Positions 1 to 11,135 of a stretch of DNA of 64,000 nt are shown here, piece after piece (position 1 is the stretch's first letter; each line of letters starts with the position of its first letter). The notes beneath the pieces are model-generated. The model was given only the letters and a program-made list of their open reading frames with translations. It searched no databases and was not told the DNA's origin. The position numbers and the translations under genes were made by a program. The stretch comes from Flabesymbios commensalis (lineage: Eukaryota; Annelida; Polychaeta; Terebellida; Flabelligeridae): assembly GCA_964017125.1 (NCBI GenBank), contig OZ024903.1, positions 84,516,300 to 84,580,299 on the forward strand. The letters run 5' to 3'.

Positions 1-29
1 GTCAGTCAGTCAGTCAGTCAGTCAGTCAG

Positions 30-62
<33 letters not shown>
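1..62. repeat. Tetranucleotide microsatellite (GTCA)n passing into (ATCA)n
   Basis: The window opens inside a run of GTCA units that changes at about base 32 into ATCA units and then decays into A/T-rich sequence. The left edge is cut by the window, so the full length is unknown. Confidence 0.95.
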
Positions 63-66
<4 letters not shown>

Positions 67-1136
67 AAAAAATAAATAAATCAGCCAGTTAATCAATCAA
101 GGTATATTTAAGTAGTAGTTAGAATTATCATCATGAATTTTAAAGAGCTTGTATGTGTAGGCCTACTGATATTATCAGATTATTATTGTGTGGACCGTGT
201 TTCTAAGCCGATGTGTTACTACATTCTGACCCCGCTATATGTATACATAGAGCGTTTCCAGATCAACGAGTACTTCGTGCGCCACTGAGATTTTACGGCG
301 TGCATTTATTTACATGCTGTAAAGTAAATGTCAATCCTCTTTAACACGTCTCACAGCAGGCAAAGTGTCTATATGCCGCACATACGACACTTTGGTTACA
401 AGGGACGATAGCACACACATGATTAAAACATATTTCTAATCAAATAAAAATGGACATTTCGTTAACAATGCCACCATTCAAACTCGATGTTTCTGGATCT
501 TTTTTTTTAAAAATCAAGATATCACAACAAAAGGTTCACCATACCCTTTGCTCCTGGGCTATGAATTATATTATAAAAAGGCACGTATACATAATGTACA
601 GCAATTACCAGAGCATAATAGCAACTCACCTTCTTGTAGCCAGTGGAAGTACGAGGCTTTGTGAATGATTGCTGTAAATGTTATGGTGAATGTAGCTTAT
701 ATAACAATCGAATGCTTACTTATCTGATAATGCTTACACAGTCGCTGACGTGCGTTGGGGGCTAGTAATACATGTATATTGTATTAGGTATTGCGAACCC
801 TTTGTCATCATTTATGAATACGATACTATAATGATGGGACTATCAGAGGAGGTACGTATCCTTCACATCGTTATTTGCAAGCACTATGACCTATAGCTCC
901 AGTAACAGAGTAAAAGGTTGAAATCTGGATCGACCCACTGAAGTATAATAATAACGTAACCAGGTAACAGACGATTAAAAATATATTAGGCCCTTTATCC
1001 CTAAATGATTATTTTGTCAATGTAGGACTACATGTAACGTTGTGTAATGGTTGATAATCTTTCGACATGGCGAGAAACTTGTCTTGTTCTGTATAGACTA
1101 TAAGTGTATATAAAATATATAGGCTTATCAGGACAA
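63..1136. other. Non-coding stretch, nothing recognised
   Basis: AT-rich sequence with many stops in all frames. The longest open frame here (72 residues near 450) has no recognisable domain, no splice-site support and biased composition, so it is taken as chance. No terminal repeats or tandem arrays were seen. Confidence 0.5.
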
Positions 1137-1666
1137 GCAATGCATTGTCCGGATACAAGTCTACTATATATTATGCCCTAGTGGACATCGTCCTCTTTAT
1201 GATAACACGGTATCTAGGATATCACAATGACCTACAATTTGACTGATTATCAAATATGCACATTCCCAAGTAGAAATTACAGATTTGAGCAGCTGATTGT
1301 GAAGCAATGAACACAATACGCTGACACAATGCAATGTTATTGTTGATCAGCATCGACCATCAATTTATACTCAACTTTTACTATTTGATTCTGTATTTTC
1401 AGCAATGCATTGTCCGGATACAAGCCTACTATATATTATGCCCTAGTGAACATCGTCCTCTTTATGATAACACGGTATCTAGGATATCACAATGACCTAC
1501 ATTTTGACTGATTATCAATTATGCACATACCCAAGTAGAAATTACAGATTTGCGCAGCTGATTGTGAAGCAATGAACACAAGACGTTGACACAATGCAAT
1601 GTTATTGTTGATCAGCATCGACCATCAATTTTAGTCAACTTTTATTATTTGATTCTGTATTTTCAG
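1137..1666. repeat. Direct tandem duplication, 265-bp unit, two copies
   Basis: The segment beginning GCAATGCATTGTCCGGATAC at 1137 starts again at 1402 and both copies end in TTCTGTATTTTCAG. The copies differ at only a handful of positions (for example ACAATACGCTG against ACAAGACGTTG). They abut exactly, which indicates unequal crossover or replication slippage. No coding sense is visible. The end looks like a splice acceptor, but no open frame follows it. Confidence 0.93.
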
Positions 1667-1879
1667 ACAGCTGCAATGACAGATTTATTTTTCAATATGT
1701 GCATGGATACATAGAAAAAAACTGGATGATTTAAACATTTGTGCTAAAATTACTAATAATTAATATTCTTTATTATTATTATTATATTATTTCAAAATAG
1801 ATGTATATTATTATATACTTTCGATGTGTAAATAACGATCGATTTATTGTTTTTCACTATAATCATGTATTAGGTACCG

Positions 1880-3117
1880 TATACCGGGAATCCTTTGTAT
1901 TTGTATTTGTTACATCGGAGCCAGTCAATCTTAAATACGGTGTACCACAGGGTTCCGTATTGGGTCCAATATTATTTACAATATACATCTCCCCAATCGG
2001 TGAGATTGCACGAAAATATAATGTTGAAATACATATATATGCTGATGACACTCAGCTCTATATATATTTCAAGATGAAAGTTCCATCCTCCCAACTAGAA
2101 ACTCTTATGATCCTCCAATCCTGTGTTTCCGAAATTAAATGCTGGATGGCATATAATAAGTTAAAATTTAATGACGACAATTCTTAGTGGTGTGTGCTCC
2201 TTGGTCCCGTGACGAAATACGTGTGACTGTATCCGCACGGAATTTGGGAGTCCACATTGATCATGCATTAAAAATGGACGTTCATATTCAGAAGCAATGC
2301 CAATCAATGATGGCTCAACTTAAAAACATTGCTGATATTCGGCGTTATTTAGAAAAACAAGCTGCCGAGAAACTAATCCACGCATTTGTTGTTTCAAGAT
2401 TGGACTGTATCCGCACGGAATTTGGGAGTCCACATTGATCATGCATTAAAAATCGACGTTCATATTCAGAAACAATGCCAATCAATGATTGCTCAACTTA
2501 AAAACATTGCTGATATTCGGCGTTATTTAGAAAAACAAGCTGCTGAGAAACTAACCCACGCATTTGTTGGTTCAAGATTGGACTACTGCAACTCTCTTCT
2601 GGTTGGTATCCCTGAGACATCTCTTGCTAAATTGCAGAGTCCAAAATATAGCAGCACGCATACTTACAGGCACTCGCAAGTATGACCATATGACACCTGT
2701 CCTCTATAAACTACATTGGCTGCCTGTCAAATATAGGATAGAGTATAAAATTATACTTATGACCTATCGAGCACTAAATGGGCTAGCACCAAATTACTTG
2801 CAAGATTTGCTGCAGGTCTATCAACCAGCAAGATCATTACGGTCATCAGGGGACCTAAAACTTGTGGTGCCTCGTACCCGTCTCAGATCTTATGGGGACA
2901 GAGCCTTCTCTGTAAAGGCTCCAAGTTTATGGAATTCACTCACCCTGCATATGAGAACAATGTCATCGATGTCCACATTTAAGAAAGTGTTAAAAACACA
3001 TATTTTTCAAATGGCATTTGCCGATGTTTAGTTTTTTGTTAATATACATGTTATGTAAAGCGCCTGTGATTGTCTGACAGATACATGGCGCTATAAAAAT
3101 GATTTATTATTATTAGC
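1880..3117 (+). mobile_element. 5'-truncated non-LTR retrotransposon (L2/CR1-like LINE)
   Basis: The translation shows reverse-transcriptase motifs GVPQGSVLGPILF and, at about 2038-2049, YADD followed by TQLY, the polymerase active site. C-terminal motifs follow: LGVHIDHALKMD, SRLDYCNSLL, HWLPVKYRIEYKI, YRALNGLAP and RSYGDRAFSVKAPSLWN, typical of L2/CR1-group elements. The 3' end TGTAAAGCGCC...GGCGCTATAAAAATG with a (TTA)n tail at 3104-3116 fits L2-like 3' ends. The copy starts within the RT domain, changes frame near 2187 and again around the internal 178-bp duplication, so it is dead. L2 is favoured over CR1 from the tail, with moderate certainty. Confidence 0.9.
2226..2581 (+). repeat. Internal 178-bp tandem duplication within the LINE
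   Basis: ACTGTATCCGCACGGAATTT starts at 2226 and again at 2404. The two copies are about 95% identical and encode the same RT stretch (LGVHIDHALK... through SRLD). Because 178 is not a multiple of three, the duplication shifts the frame, and the second copy is the one that continues into SRLDYCNSLL. It arose after insertion, or in the template copy. Confidence 0.9.
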
Positions 3118-3452
3118 ATAATTATATGCTACTGGGAAAACATCGTAAATATCTTTATACCAACTAAATAATTACACATCACAGAGACCGATAGTATTAT
3201 ATATCTGAATTTTACCTCTTGCTCCCTCCTGCCCTGTTGATGAAAAATAAACAAAATATTTTTGCTTTCATCAATGTGTTTTACCCCCCTCAGCAAAAAT
3301 AATTAGGATATGTAACTACGGTGGAATAACACAACTTTTCAAACACATTTCCCGTATAATTTGTTGCGTGGGATCTTAACAGCTATTATTTTCGTTCAAT
3401 GCCAATTAACTGGTAATTATGGAAAACAGGACTTCTGAACAAAGTATAGTTG

Positions 3453-3458
3453 TTTATT
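3453..3458 (-). terminator. Candidate polyadenylation signal for the AADAC-like gene
   Basis: AATAAA on the minus strand, about 250 bases past the stop codon of the AADAC-like gene at 3709. It is a plausible 3' UTR length, but a hexamer in AT-rich DNA is weak evidence. The region 3118-3708 otherwise holds no recognisable feature. Confidence 0.4.
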
Positions 3459-3708
3459 CAGTTTGCTTAAAAATATACCTATAGTGGCTATCGAATTGGA
3501 CATGTCATAACGAAAAATGCTCGATTTTTCAGAACAATTGACAGGAGACATCCATGACAATGCATCCTAAAAATGTAAATATGTCACTGAAATATTACGG
3601 TACTCCAGTTGTAAGAAGTGGGCCCAATTTTGATCAAGAATCACCTTTGTCGATGTTAAGAACAACAAACATTATAAAAGTCAGTTTAGTCTAAGCCACT
3701 ACAAATGT

Positions 3709-6700
3709 TTAGATATTATTTCTGATAAAGAAAATAATCTCCTCCGCGCATTGGTCGGCCTCATCAATGATGTGGACAGTGTTAATGATACCGTGAAAGG
3801 CTATTGGATGATGTCTGTGTGTGACGTCACATCCTGCATCACGCAAGCGATCACTATACCAGAAGCCGCCATCACGTAGAACGTCATTTTCACACGTCAT
3901 GATATACGCTTTAGGGAGATTTGTTAAATCATCAGCAAACAATGGAGAATGATAAGGATCCATCAAAATCGACCCAAGTTCAGCCCAAACTGTCTCATTG
4001 CCATTTTCTGTGTCCCAAGCCATGTAATCCGCCATGATAATATCCTTGGGTAGATTATCCGTATTTAAATATGTCCTACTTAGTTGTTGCTTTACTGATG
4101 ATATCACGTGATTATTTGCCTCCATAGTCGCTAGGTGTCTCTGGTGGCCCACTGCGTGTAGTAGAGTCGACTTCATCAGTAAGGATCGGGACAATACCAG
4201 ACTGTGTACGTTTTGTTGCACAGAAGGGGTCCACAGATTAACTCCTTGTACTAAGGGGTAAAGTAACAACTGCAGCTTCAGAGGAGGCACAGCAGAATCC
4301 TTCATCTCACGTATACGCAGTGTCACTGATGCACTCAGGGCACCTCCAACACTGTCACCTGTAAAAAGAAAAAGGTTATTACTATTCTACAGAAACAGTA
4401 AACGCGGTGGAGGTTAGGTTTCAAATTATATTATTTAGAGAATGTAATATGTTAATGCGGAGCGTTCCACTCGAAGCATTACAAGCTTAGCGGAGTGTAG
4501 GGGCTTACTGTATTTTGCGCAACGCAACGCAGCGCAACGCAACAGAATTTTCAGGGGTCGTCTCAAAAACATAGGATAATTAAAATCTTTCACAGGATAC
4601 TTAAAATGATTTCTAGGTAATTCAAAATCTGCTAAATTGTATTAATGACGATAAATACATCCTCAACACATCCTAATTTTTTTCCAGACATTTAAAACAA
4701 TTTGTGTTGCGTTGCGTTGCGCAATTTACAATTACCCCCATGGGTAACTGTATTTTGCGCAACGAAACAAATTCTAAATCTTTTCTCTACATCCAAAAAA
4801 CACACACAGCATTGCTAAACTATTATAATGATACATCTAAACACCTCCAGACAGAAATGAAGATTTCCCACATCAGGCTTTTTGATCAAGCAGAATCTCT
4901 CCAATTAGCGATGGGGATCACAGGGTGCTTGATGAAGGTGACTGGGGATGTCACCAAACTAAGTAATACATCTAGTCCCTTCCAGAATACTTGAACATAT
5001 TTTTTAGTAAATTAAAGAAAAATCCAACTTGTTGCGTTGCGTTGCGCAATTTACAGTCACCCCTCTGGGTAAATGTATTTTGCGTAACGCAACGCAACGC
5101 AACAAATTCTAAATCTTTATTCTACATGCAAAAACACACAGCATTTCTAAGCTATTATAATGATGCATCCTAAACACCTCCAGACAGAAATGAAGATTTC
5201 CTACATCAGGCTTCTGGTCAAGCGAGGATCTCCCCAATAAACGATAGGGATCACAGGGTGAATGATGGAGGTGGGTGGGGATGTCACCAAGCTACATAAT
5301 ATTTCTAATCCCTTCCAGAATACTTAAAAATGTTTTTTTTTTGCTGGTGCTGAGTTCGCTTTATTGTATTCATAAAGGTCGACAAATTTCTATTTTCATA
5401 TCAGCTCTCTTCTACGCCTTAGGGGGAGAGTTGGGTTAGTTGAGCCACTTTTTACAATATTTTGTCTGGTGTTTTCCCAGTTGATCGCAGAATGGTTGGG
5501 ATAGTTTTAATTGATGGCTATATATTGCATATATATCCAACACCAATGAAAGATGAAAAGAACAATGTTATGGATACACAATTGAACGTTGTGAAAGTGG
5601 CTCAACATGACCCGCTGTATGGGGTAAGTTGTGCCAAGCAAGGGGGTAGGTTGATCACCTATGGTAAAAATTCACAACTGACAAATGTGCATGCCAACAT
5701 GTTATTTGTTGTCCAGAATATGCAAAAATAAAAAATAAACACTTCTGAACATCACATAAGGGTCAAATTTATTGACAAATCTCTTCCAAGTCCCAAGTGA
5801 TACAATCGGCATTATAGCCTGTATTGATGCATGGATCATTGTTTCCTTGTATTTATTAGGAATATATATACTATTATTGTGTGTCTTTATTATATTGACC
5901 TATTATATAATGTCATTTGTTACACTATATCACATTCTGTAATAATATATTTTATTCCCACTGGGGTAGGATGAGCCATGTCGTGTGGGGTTAGTTGATC
6001 CACATTCTGTAATATTATATTTTACCTACTGGGGTAAGATGAGCCATGAATGGGGCTTATTGAGCCGGTTGATCAACTTACCCCATCTTATTTGGATCAG
6101 CTTACTCCACAACAGCCATATTGTAAAATGTTAAGTTTTGTGACATTTCAATGATCCGTGCTGAGTGTTACATTGACATAAGCTATCTTTATGTATTTGA
6201 CTGCCTAACCCTATATCAAGAATGTACAGAATCCCTATTGCTTCAGTAATATTAATGCAAACATTATAATATCTGAATTCTACTGACTACAACAAAAAAT
6301 GCATTTTTTGAACCACAAAACTCCCTACCTGCAAAATGATCTGTGCTCACAACGTGGCCATATGAGTAATATTACAGTTAATCACCAGGTGGTGTTGAAA
6401 CTTCCTTAAAATCCCATGTGTGGAAATGCGAGAGGGTGGAGCATCTAACCATGTGGCTCAACTAACCCGACTCTCCCCTATAATTATAAATTTAACCAGG
6501 CTACGGCGACCGCCAGTATAGACAATCCTTTATCATGTTTATTAAGAAAACAAAATGCTTACTGATACATGTAGGCCTACATACATTGAAGCAAAAACCA
6601 ACCAGACAAAGATTTGAAGGGAATATTTCGTTTATGAAATAATGACTATAACAAACCACTAATAGCCACTCTTGTCGGATCCACGCCATACTTGTCAGCA

Positions 6701-9663
6701 TTTCTCAACAGATATATCGTAGCCGCGACGCAGTCATCGAAGGCGGCGGGGAACACATGTTCTGGAGCCAGACGGTAGCTGGGAAACACAAAAGTGCCAT
6801 TGGTCTAACATGTCTAAGAGAGCTTTGTAAATAATTTTCTTAACAATCTCAGCTGTACAGAATTTAATAATCTACTTGAATTTGGTAATAATTTGTATCT
6901 GGTCAGAAGTTGACAATATATTCACAAGCTCTAGCTACCCTGCGTATACTATTATACTCTGCAAAGCCAAAAAGCAGTCTTACTTGTAAAGTAAACAAAT
7001 ATTGATAGTTGGTTTTGCACACATGACTTATTAGAATGACCGAGATTTATCTGGATTTCGACGAATCAGAAACTATAATCTGTGGTAAAATATATGAAGC
7101 ATCTGGGCCAAGATTATCACATGGAAGCCAAATCTAAGTGAAATATAAAACACATTTTTTATGTTGTATAAACTTACTCCACAGACACCACCACCACCTG
7201 AGCCCCCACCACGAGTCGTCTCACAAAAATCTCGTATGTTTCTAAAAATGAAGAAAATATTGTTAGTTCAAGATTAGCTAATAGCGTTTATTTTCGTTAC
7301 GTGGTTTAAACTAAAACACTATTAATAGATTACATTAATAATGGCACTAATAATAGACTTATCTAATTAAAGCAGTTAAAGGAAAATAACATGATGTAGG
7401 CCTACAGTTGTCCACTGTTTGTGTCTTAAAATTATTGAAAGTAAAGAAACTCGTATTTTAATAATTACGTTGGGTTGGATAATTTTTGCGACGCAATTCA
7501 TTCGGAAGAACATTTGATTCAACACAAACAAAGCCTTTTCGAGGCCAATACTATTGTATGTGTGGTTCCCACTTCCCAGTCTGTAGTATAAACACTTTGC
7601 TCATCTAAAAAATAATCTGAAAGATCACTGCTTAATAGAAAGATAAATGTCGGTTAGTTATTACCTGGACTTCCGGTAATCCATGCTCCGCCGTGTATGT
7701 ATACCAGTCCTGGAGATCTAGTTTCGCTCTGCTCGCCAGGCGGTGAGTAAATAACCACACGGACGCCATCAAACACGGCCTCCTCCACCTGTAAAGTGTG
7801 TTGACATCTCATTAAATGCAATAGTAAGCTAAAAAAAACATTTCGAACGATAATATCGTAAAAAGATATTATCCCGGCATTTAGGATGCAACAATAAATA
7901 TTTTAAAATGCTCATATTAATCATTAGTACTGCCGTACTTCAAGATTGGTTCATATATATTAACATTAATAACTTACCGTGGCATGATGCTTATCGCAAC
8001 GATTAACATTATATTTTTTGATTTAATATCATAAATATCGCCTTTTTGTGTTGCTGAATTGTTTGTTACAATTTTTCATTCATTCATTGTTAACATTCAT
8101 GGTATTTTCCAGCTTCAAAACGTGACTGTACATCTGTTTGAAACTTATTTGAGAACGTATATATATGGACAAAGGTTTATATAGAAAGCTCAGGTAAAAT
8201 AGAAACAAGTAATAAGCCAGTCATCATATTCACATAAAGTTTTACAGATTCCCGGTATACCATGGAGAACCCTCTGGATCCGCCGGTGTACTGGGCCGGA
8301 CGGTAGTTAGGAGTAATACTCTTGGACCCTTTTTACAGCTTATTTGGGAGTTGTTACGTATGTTGCATGCTGTATAGCATGGTAAATAATAAACTAGCCT
8401 TTAGAATAAAAGCCATTCAATATAAGCTGCAGCCACCACGAGTTTGACCATAAGCTTCGGATAGTTAGTGGCATACCTTTGCTATTGCGCTCAACAGTGA
8501 AGCTAATGCAGCTATCGCATCAGTTATCAGTCATTTACATGTATATTGCTGCGGTAAGGCCTTTAACCCTTAACAACCAACAATAGAGTGATTGACATTA
8601 GGTCTCCTGCGTGGGATAAATGGAGTTAGCCTTAACAATTGTCACTCTGGGGACTATGAGTTATGGGAATTTCACATTTGAGCCCTAGCCTGGTGGTCTG
8701 GGGACGAGCATATGACCTCATGGTCACGGAGACTCAAACAATACTTTACTAAGTGGGGAATAATTTTTTAAACAGTATGAATACCAAAACACATGACTTT
8801 GGAATAACCAATAATGATAAATTCCTCAAAATAATTGGTTGACTAACCTTTACGCCGTCGTTGAGCAGTGCATTAAACAGCTTGGCACCGGTGTTCCACA
8901 GAATTCTACTAGTACCATGAAATGTTCCTAAGCCCAATGTCTCCATTAAGGCACTCTAAATAAAATATATACTACCAATGAGCAGATGAATGAACTTTTT
9001 TTATGGTGGGCACAGTCTAATTTTATCTCTATTAGCTTTGAGAAATGTGCACTAAAATCAAGGAATTTCTAAAATTTATCACATGGACTCGTAAATTACA
9101 TTATGTAGTGGTGCTCCGTAACTTTATCATGAGGATGGGTCTTTCAACAACGCTGATACAAAGTGAATTACCATACAATATGTAATTTTGTAATTGTTAG
9201 GACTGCGTATGGGGAAGCTGAACACGAACATAAACTATACCACCTCATTTGAGGAGTAGGCCGATCTGTGAATAATTCGGAGAAGAATTCAAATTGTATT
9301 TAAAGCAGGGCGACCAAGGTGTAAAATAGTTTCTTTAGCTTTGAAAAATTGATCTTTTCCTCATCAATGGCTCATGATTATCTACTATGATAATCATGAT
9401 TAAAAGATGATACAATGCAAATTGTCTGGAATTTCTCTACGTAATTACCGGTATTTAGAATTATAAATTATCAGCTAATAAACATTAATAAATATAAAAG
9501 AAGAATGTATACTCACTCCTTTCCACAGCAGACTGACTTGTAAATAGGCCAGGTGAACCTGCCATGGCTTTTTGTAGCCTTCTGGGATTGGCTCATAAAG
9601 CAACCATCCCAGAACCACGACCAGAACGCCGCCTACCGAAAGCAACTTGACTAGACTGGCCAT
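3709..9663 (-). CDS. AADAC-like (arylacetamide deacetylase family) serine hydrolase, six coding exons
   Basis: Minus-strand gene rebuilt by eye from exons 9663-9517, 8955-8848, 7788-7665, 7241-7178, 6778-6657 and 4358-3709. All junctions are GT-AG and in phase, and the 1215-base CDS gives 404 residues. Start chosen at 9663 ([20 protein letters not shown]), giving an N-terminal signal anchor at about residues 4-22 and then [12 protein letters not shown], as in vertebrate AADAC. Family marks: oxyanion-hole HGGA at 117-120 (usually HGGG), [16 protein letters not shown] at 148-163, nucleophile elbow GDSVGG with Ser191, acid Asp347 in NDVLRDGG and His377 in AFHG. Such enzymes are lumenal ER esterases that deacetylate or hydrolyse lipids and xenobiotics. 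An intron splits the Gly codon just before the catalytic Asp-Ser. The roughly 2.3-kb last intron (4359-6656) is packed with MITEs. All catalytic residues are present, so it looks functional. Exact substrate is unknown. Confidence 0.92.
4500..4739. mobile_element. MITE with CAACG-rich terminal inverted repeats, copy 1 (esterase intron)
   Basis: The left end GGGGCTTACTG followed by TATTTTGCGCAACGCAACGC mirrors the right end GCGTTGCGTTGCGCAATTTA...ACCCCC. The element is about 240 bp with no coding capacity and lies in the last intron of the AADAC-like gene. Confidence 0.7.
4742..5063. mobile_element. MITE of the same CAACG family, copy 2
   Basis: Starts GGGTAACTGTATTTTGCGCA only 2 bp after copy 1 and ends GTTGCGTTGCGCAATTTACA followed by GTCACCCC. 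The interior (AAATTCTAAATC...CCTCCAGACAGAAATGAAG) is shared with copy 3 but not with copy 1, so the array contains two subfamilies with the same ends. Confidence 0.72.
5067..5335. mobile_element. MITE of the same CAACG family, copy 3, right end missing
   Basis: Starts GGGTAAATGTATTTTGCGTA 3 bp after copy 2 and follows copy 2 closely in its interior (AAACACCTCCAGACAG, CTTCCAGAATACTT), but stops near a T-run at 5330 without a right inverted repeat. It is a truncated copy. Confidence 0.65.
5422..6478. mobile_element. TIR element of about 1.06 kb with TA target duplication
   Basis: The left end GGGGGAGAGTTGGGTTAGTT (then GAGCCAC) at 5422 is mirrored by GTGGCTCAACTAACCCGACT (then CTCCCC) ending at 6478. 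Both ends are flanked by TA (5420-5421 and 6479-6480). The interior repeats the terminal words several times (GGGGTAGGATGAGCCATG near 5963, GGGGTAAGATGAGCCATG near 6031). An 89-residue open frame at 5462 matches nothing I recognise, so the element appears non-autonomous. TA duplication suggests a Tc1/mariner-like or other TA-targeting superfamily. Confidence 0.8.
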
Positions 9664-10092
9664 TAAAAAGCACTGCAATACATCACAAATACCAATGTGT
9701 AAGCGAAATGTTTCGAAATACTCAAGACAGAGGATCATGTGGATTTATGCACATCTATGGAGACAAGGCATCCATGAATCACAAATAACAATGTGAAGCT
9801 GTAAGCAAATTATTTTGAAATACTTAAGAGAGATGATCTGGTGATCATGTGCATTCATGCACATCTATGAACACAATCTAGGCAAAATATTGCATACAGA
9901 TACCTACAAAATGCGATTTGAATAAACAACCCATAGACACGATACGCTTTTCAAATGTTGAGGTGACGTAATTTACGTCTTGAGAATTTAGATCAACCAG
10001 CAACTTTTGTTTAATGCAACTGGACCCAAATTTGCATATATTATATACGATAAACTAGTATATGGAGCCTATGCCTACTAACAGATCATACA
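9664..10092. other. 5' flank of the AADAC-like gene
   Basis: Expected to hold the promoter and 5' UTR of the esterase gene. No clear TATA box or CpG cluster is seen. A minus-strand ATG at 9738 is in frame with the esterase start, but the 25 residues it would add precede the natural signal anchor and are unlike AADAC N-termini, so 9663 was preferred. Confidence 0.4.
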
Positions 10093-10326
10093 CAGGGTTT
10101 CCCCCAGGGAGGGGGGGGGGCAGACACTTGCACCCCCCCCCCCACTCAGCACCACAGGGGGATATCCCCTTGTTTGCTAAGAAAATAAAAACGTGTTCCA
10201 TATTTTGGTCTCATTTCAGTTAAAATAGGCCATTTTAGCCACTAAAATTTTAAACTCTGATTTCCCCCCCCCCCCCTCCACACTCCCTTTAGACCTCTCA
10301 CACAAAAATTAGTGGCGGAAACCCTG
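10093..10326. mobile_element. Short hAT-like MITE with poly-C/poly-G tracts
   Basis: Terminal inverted repeats CAGGGTTTCCCCC (10093) and GGCGGAAACCCTG (ending 10326) bound a 234-bp non-coding element. It carries long G and C runs near both ends. CAGGG...CCCTG termini are common in hAT-derived MITEs. The flanking octamers (ATCATACA and ATTCATCA) match only partly, so an 8-bp target duplication is not certain. Confidence 0.7.
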
Positions 10327-10876
10327 ATTCATCACTTTTTTAAGGCGTGGTCACACTGAATTACAACTATACTTTGCGAACAAAATCGCATGTGAATGCT
10401 AGGCCTATATGAATTTTAGGCCTAATTTCTAAGTTGACCTAAAACTTCGCTCCCGGAAACCTAATATTTTTTTTTTACCTCTGAAACATGCAAGATATGC
10501 AATACCCACATTGTTTATACAAATATGGAAATAATTATAATGCTGGGTAGATGCCAAGTTAGAGTCTAAACGCTTTGTATCAGCGTTGACGTTGATATAA
10601 CGTTGATTCCATATAAATTATATAGAAAGATATAGGTCATATCTAGGGTTGATTCGTCGTCGTATGATCGACAGGATGTTAGCATACTAGGAGCAGCGAG
10701 TAGACCCCCACAACTATTCAATCACAATCAATTAAAACAGGTCAGTCGTTTCACTTTAGTGATTCAAATTATTTTACTTCTGACTGACCCCACTCCACAG
10801 AACCCCAATCATTCTGAACGTAGATCGTGCTGCGCATGCAGGTGCCGTGTCCTAGAACAGGTATATGCTCACCCTC

Positions 10877-11035
10877 CAGGGGCGTGCACAGGGGGGGGGG
10901 TTCGGGGGGGTTCTGACACTCCCCCCCCCCCTGAGCTGCAGATTTTTAAAATTTTCCATGGATTTTCGGGGGCGAGCCCCTGGAACGTCCATATTTTTCA
11001 AAATTGTACTTCTTGACCCCCCTCCCCCCTTGTCA
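10877..11035. repeat. Interspersed repeat fragment, CAGGGGCGTGCAC end with G and C tracts
   Basis: Begins CAGGGGCGTGCACAGGG, then G-runs, C-runs and TGGATTTTCGGGGGCGAGCC. It resembles the many hAT-type MITEs that start CAGGGGCG, but no convincing right inverted repeat was found. Confidence 0.4.
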
Positions 11036-11135
11036 TGCAGATACTCTTTCTAACATGGTGTCCTGCTTTCTAACGAGCCGTCAACAAACGCATATATATG
11101 ACGACCAGTAATTCACATTTTCGCATATTTAACTA

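Noticed and set aside
5462-5731. 89-residue frame within the 1.06-kb TIR element
   Set aside because: Too short for a transposase and without DDE-type motifs. Left as part of the element.
9475-9738. Upstream ATG at 9738 as start of the esterase
   Set aside because: It would place 25 polar and mixed residues before the natural signal anchor. The ATG at 9663 matches the family N-terminus.
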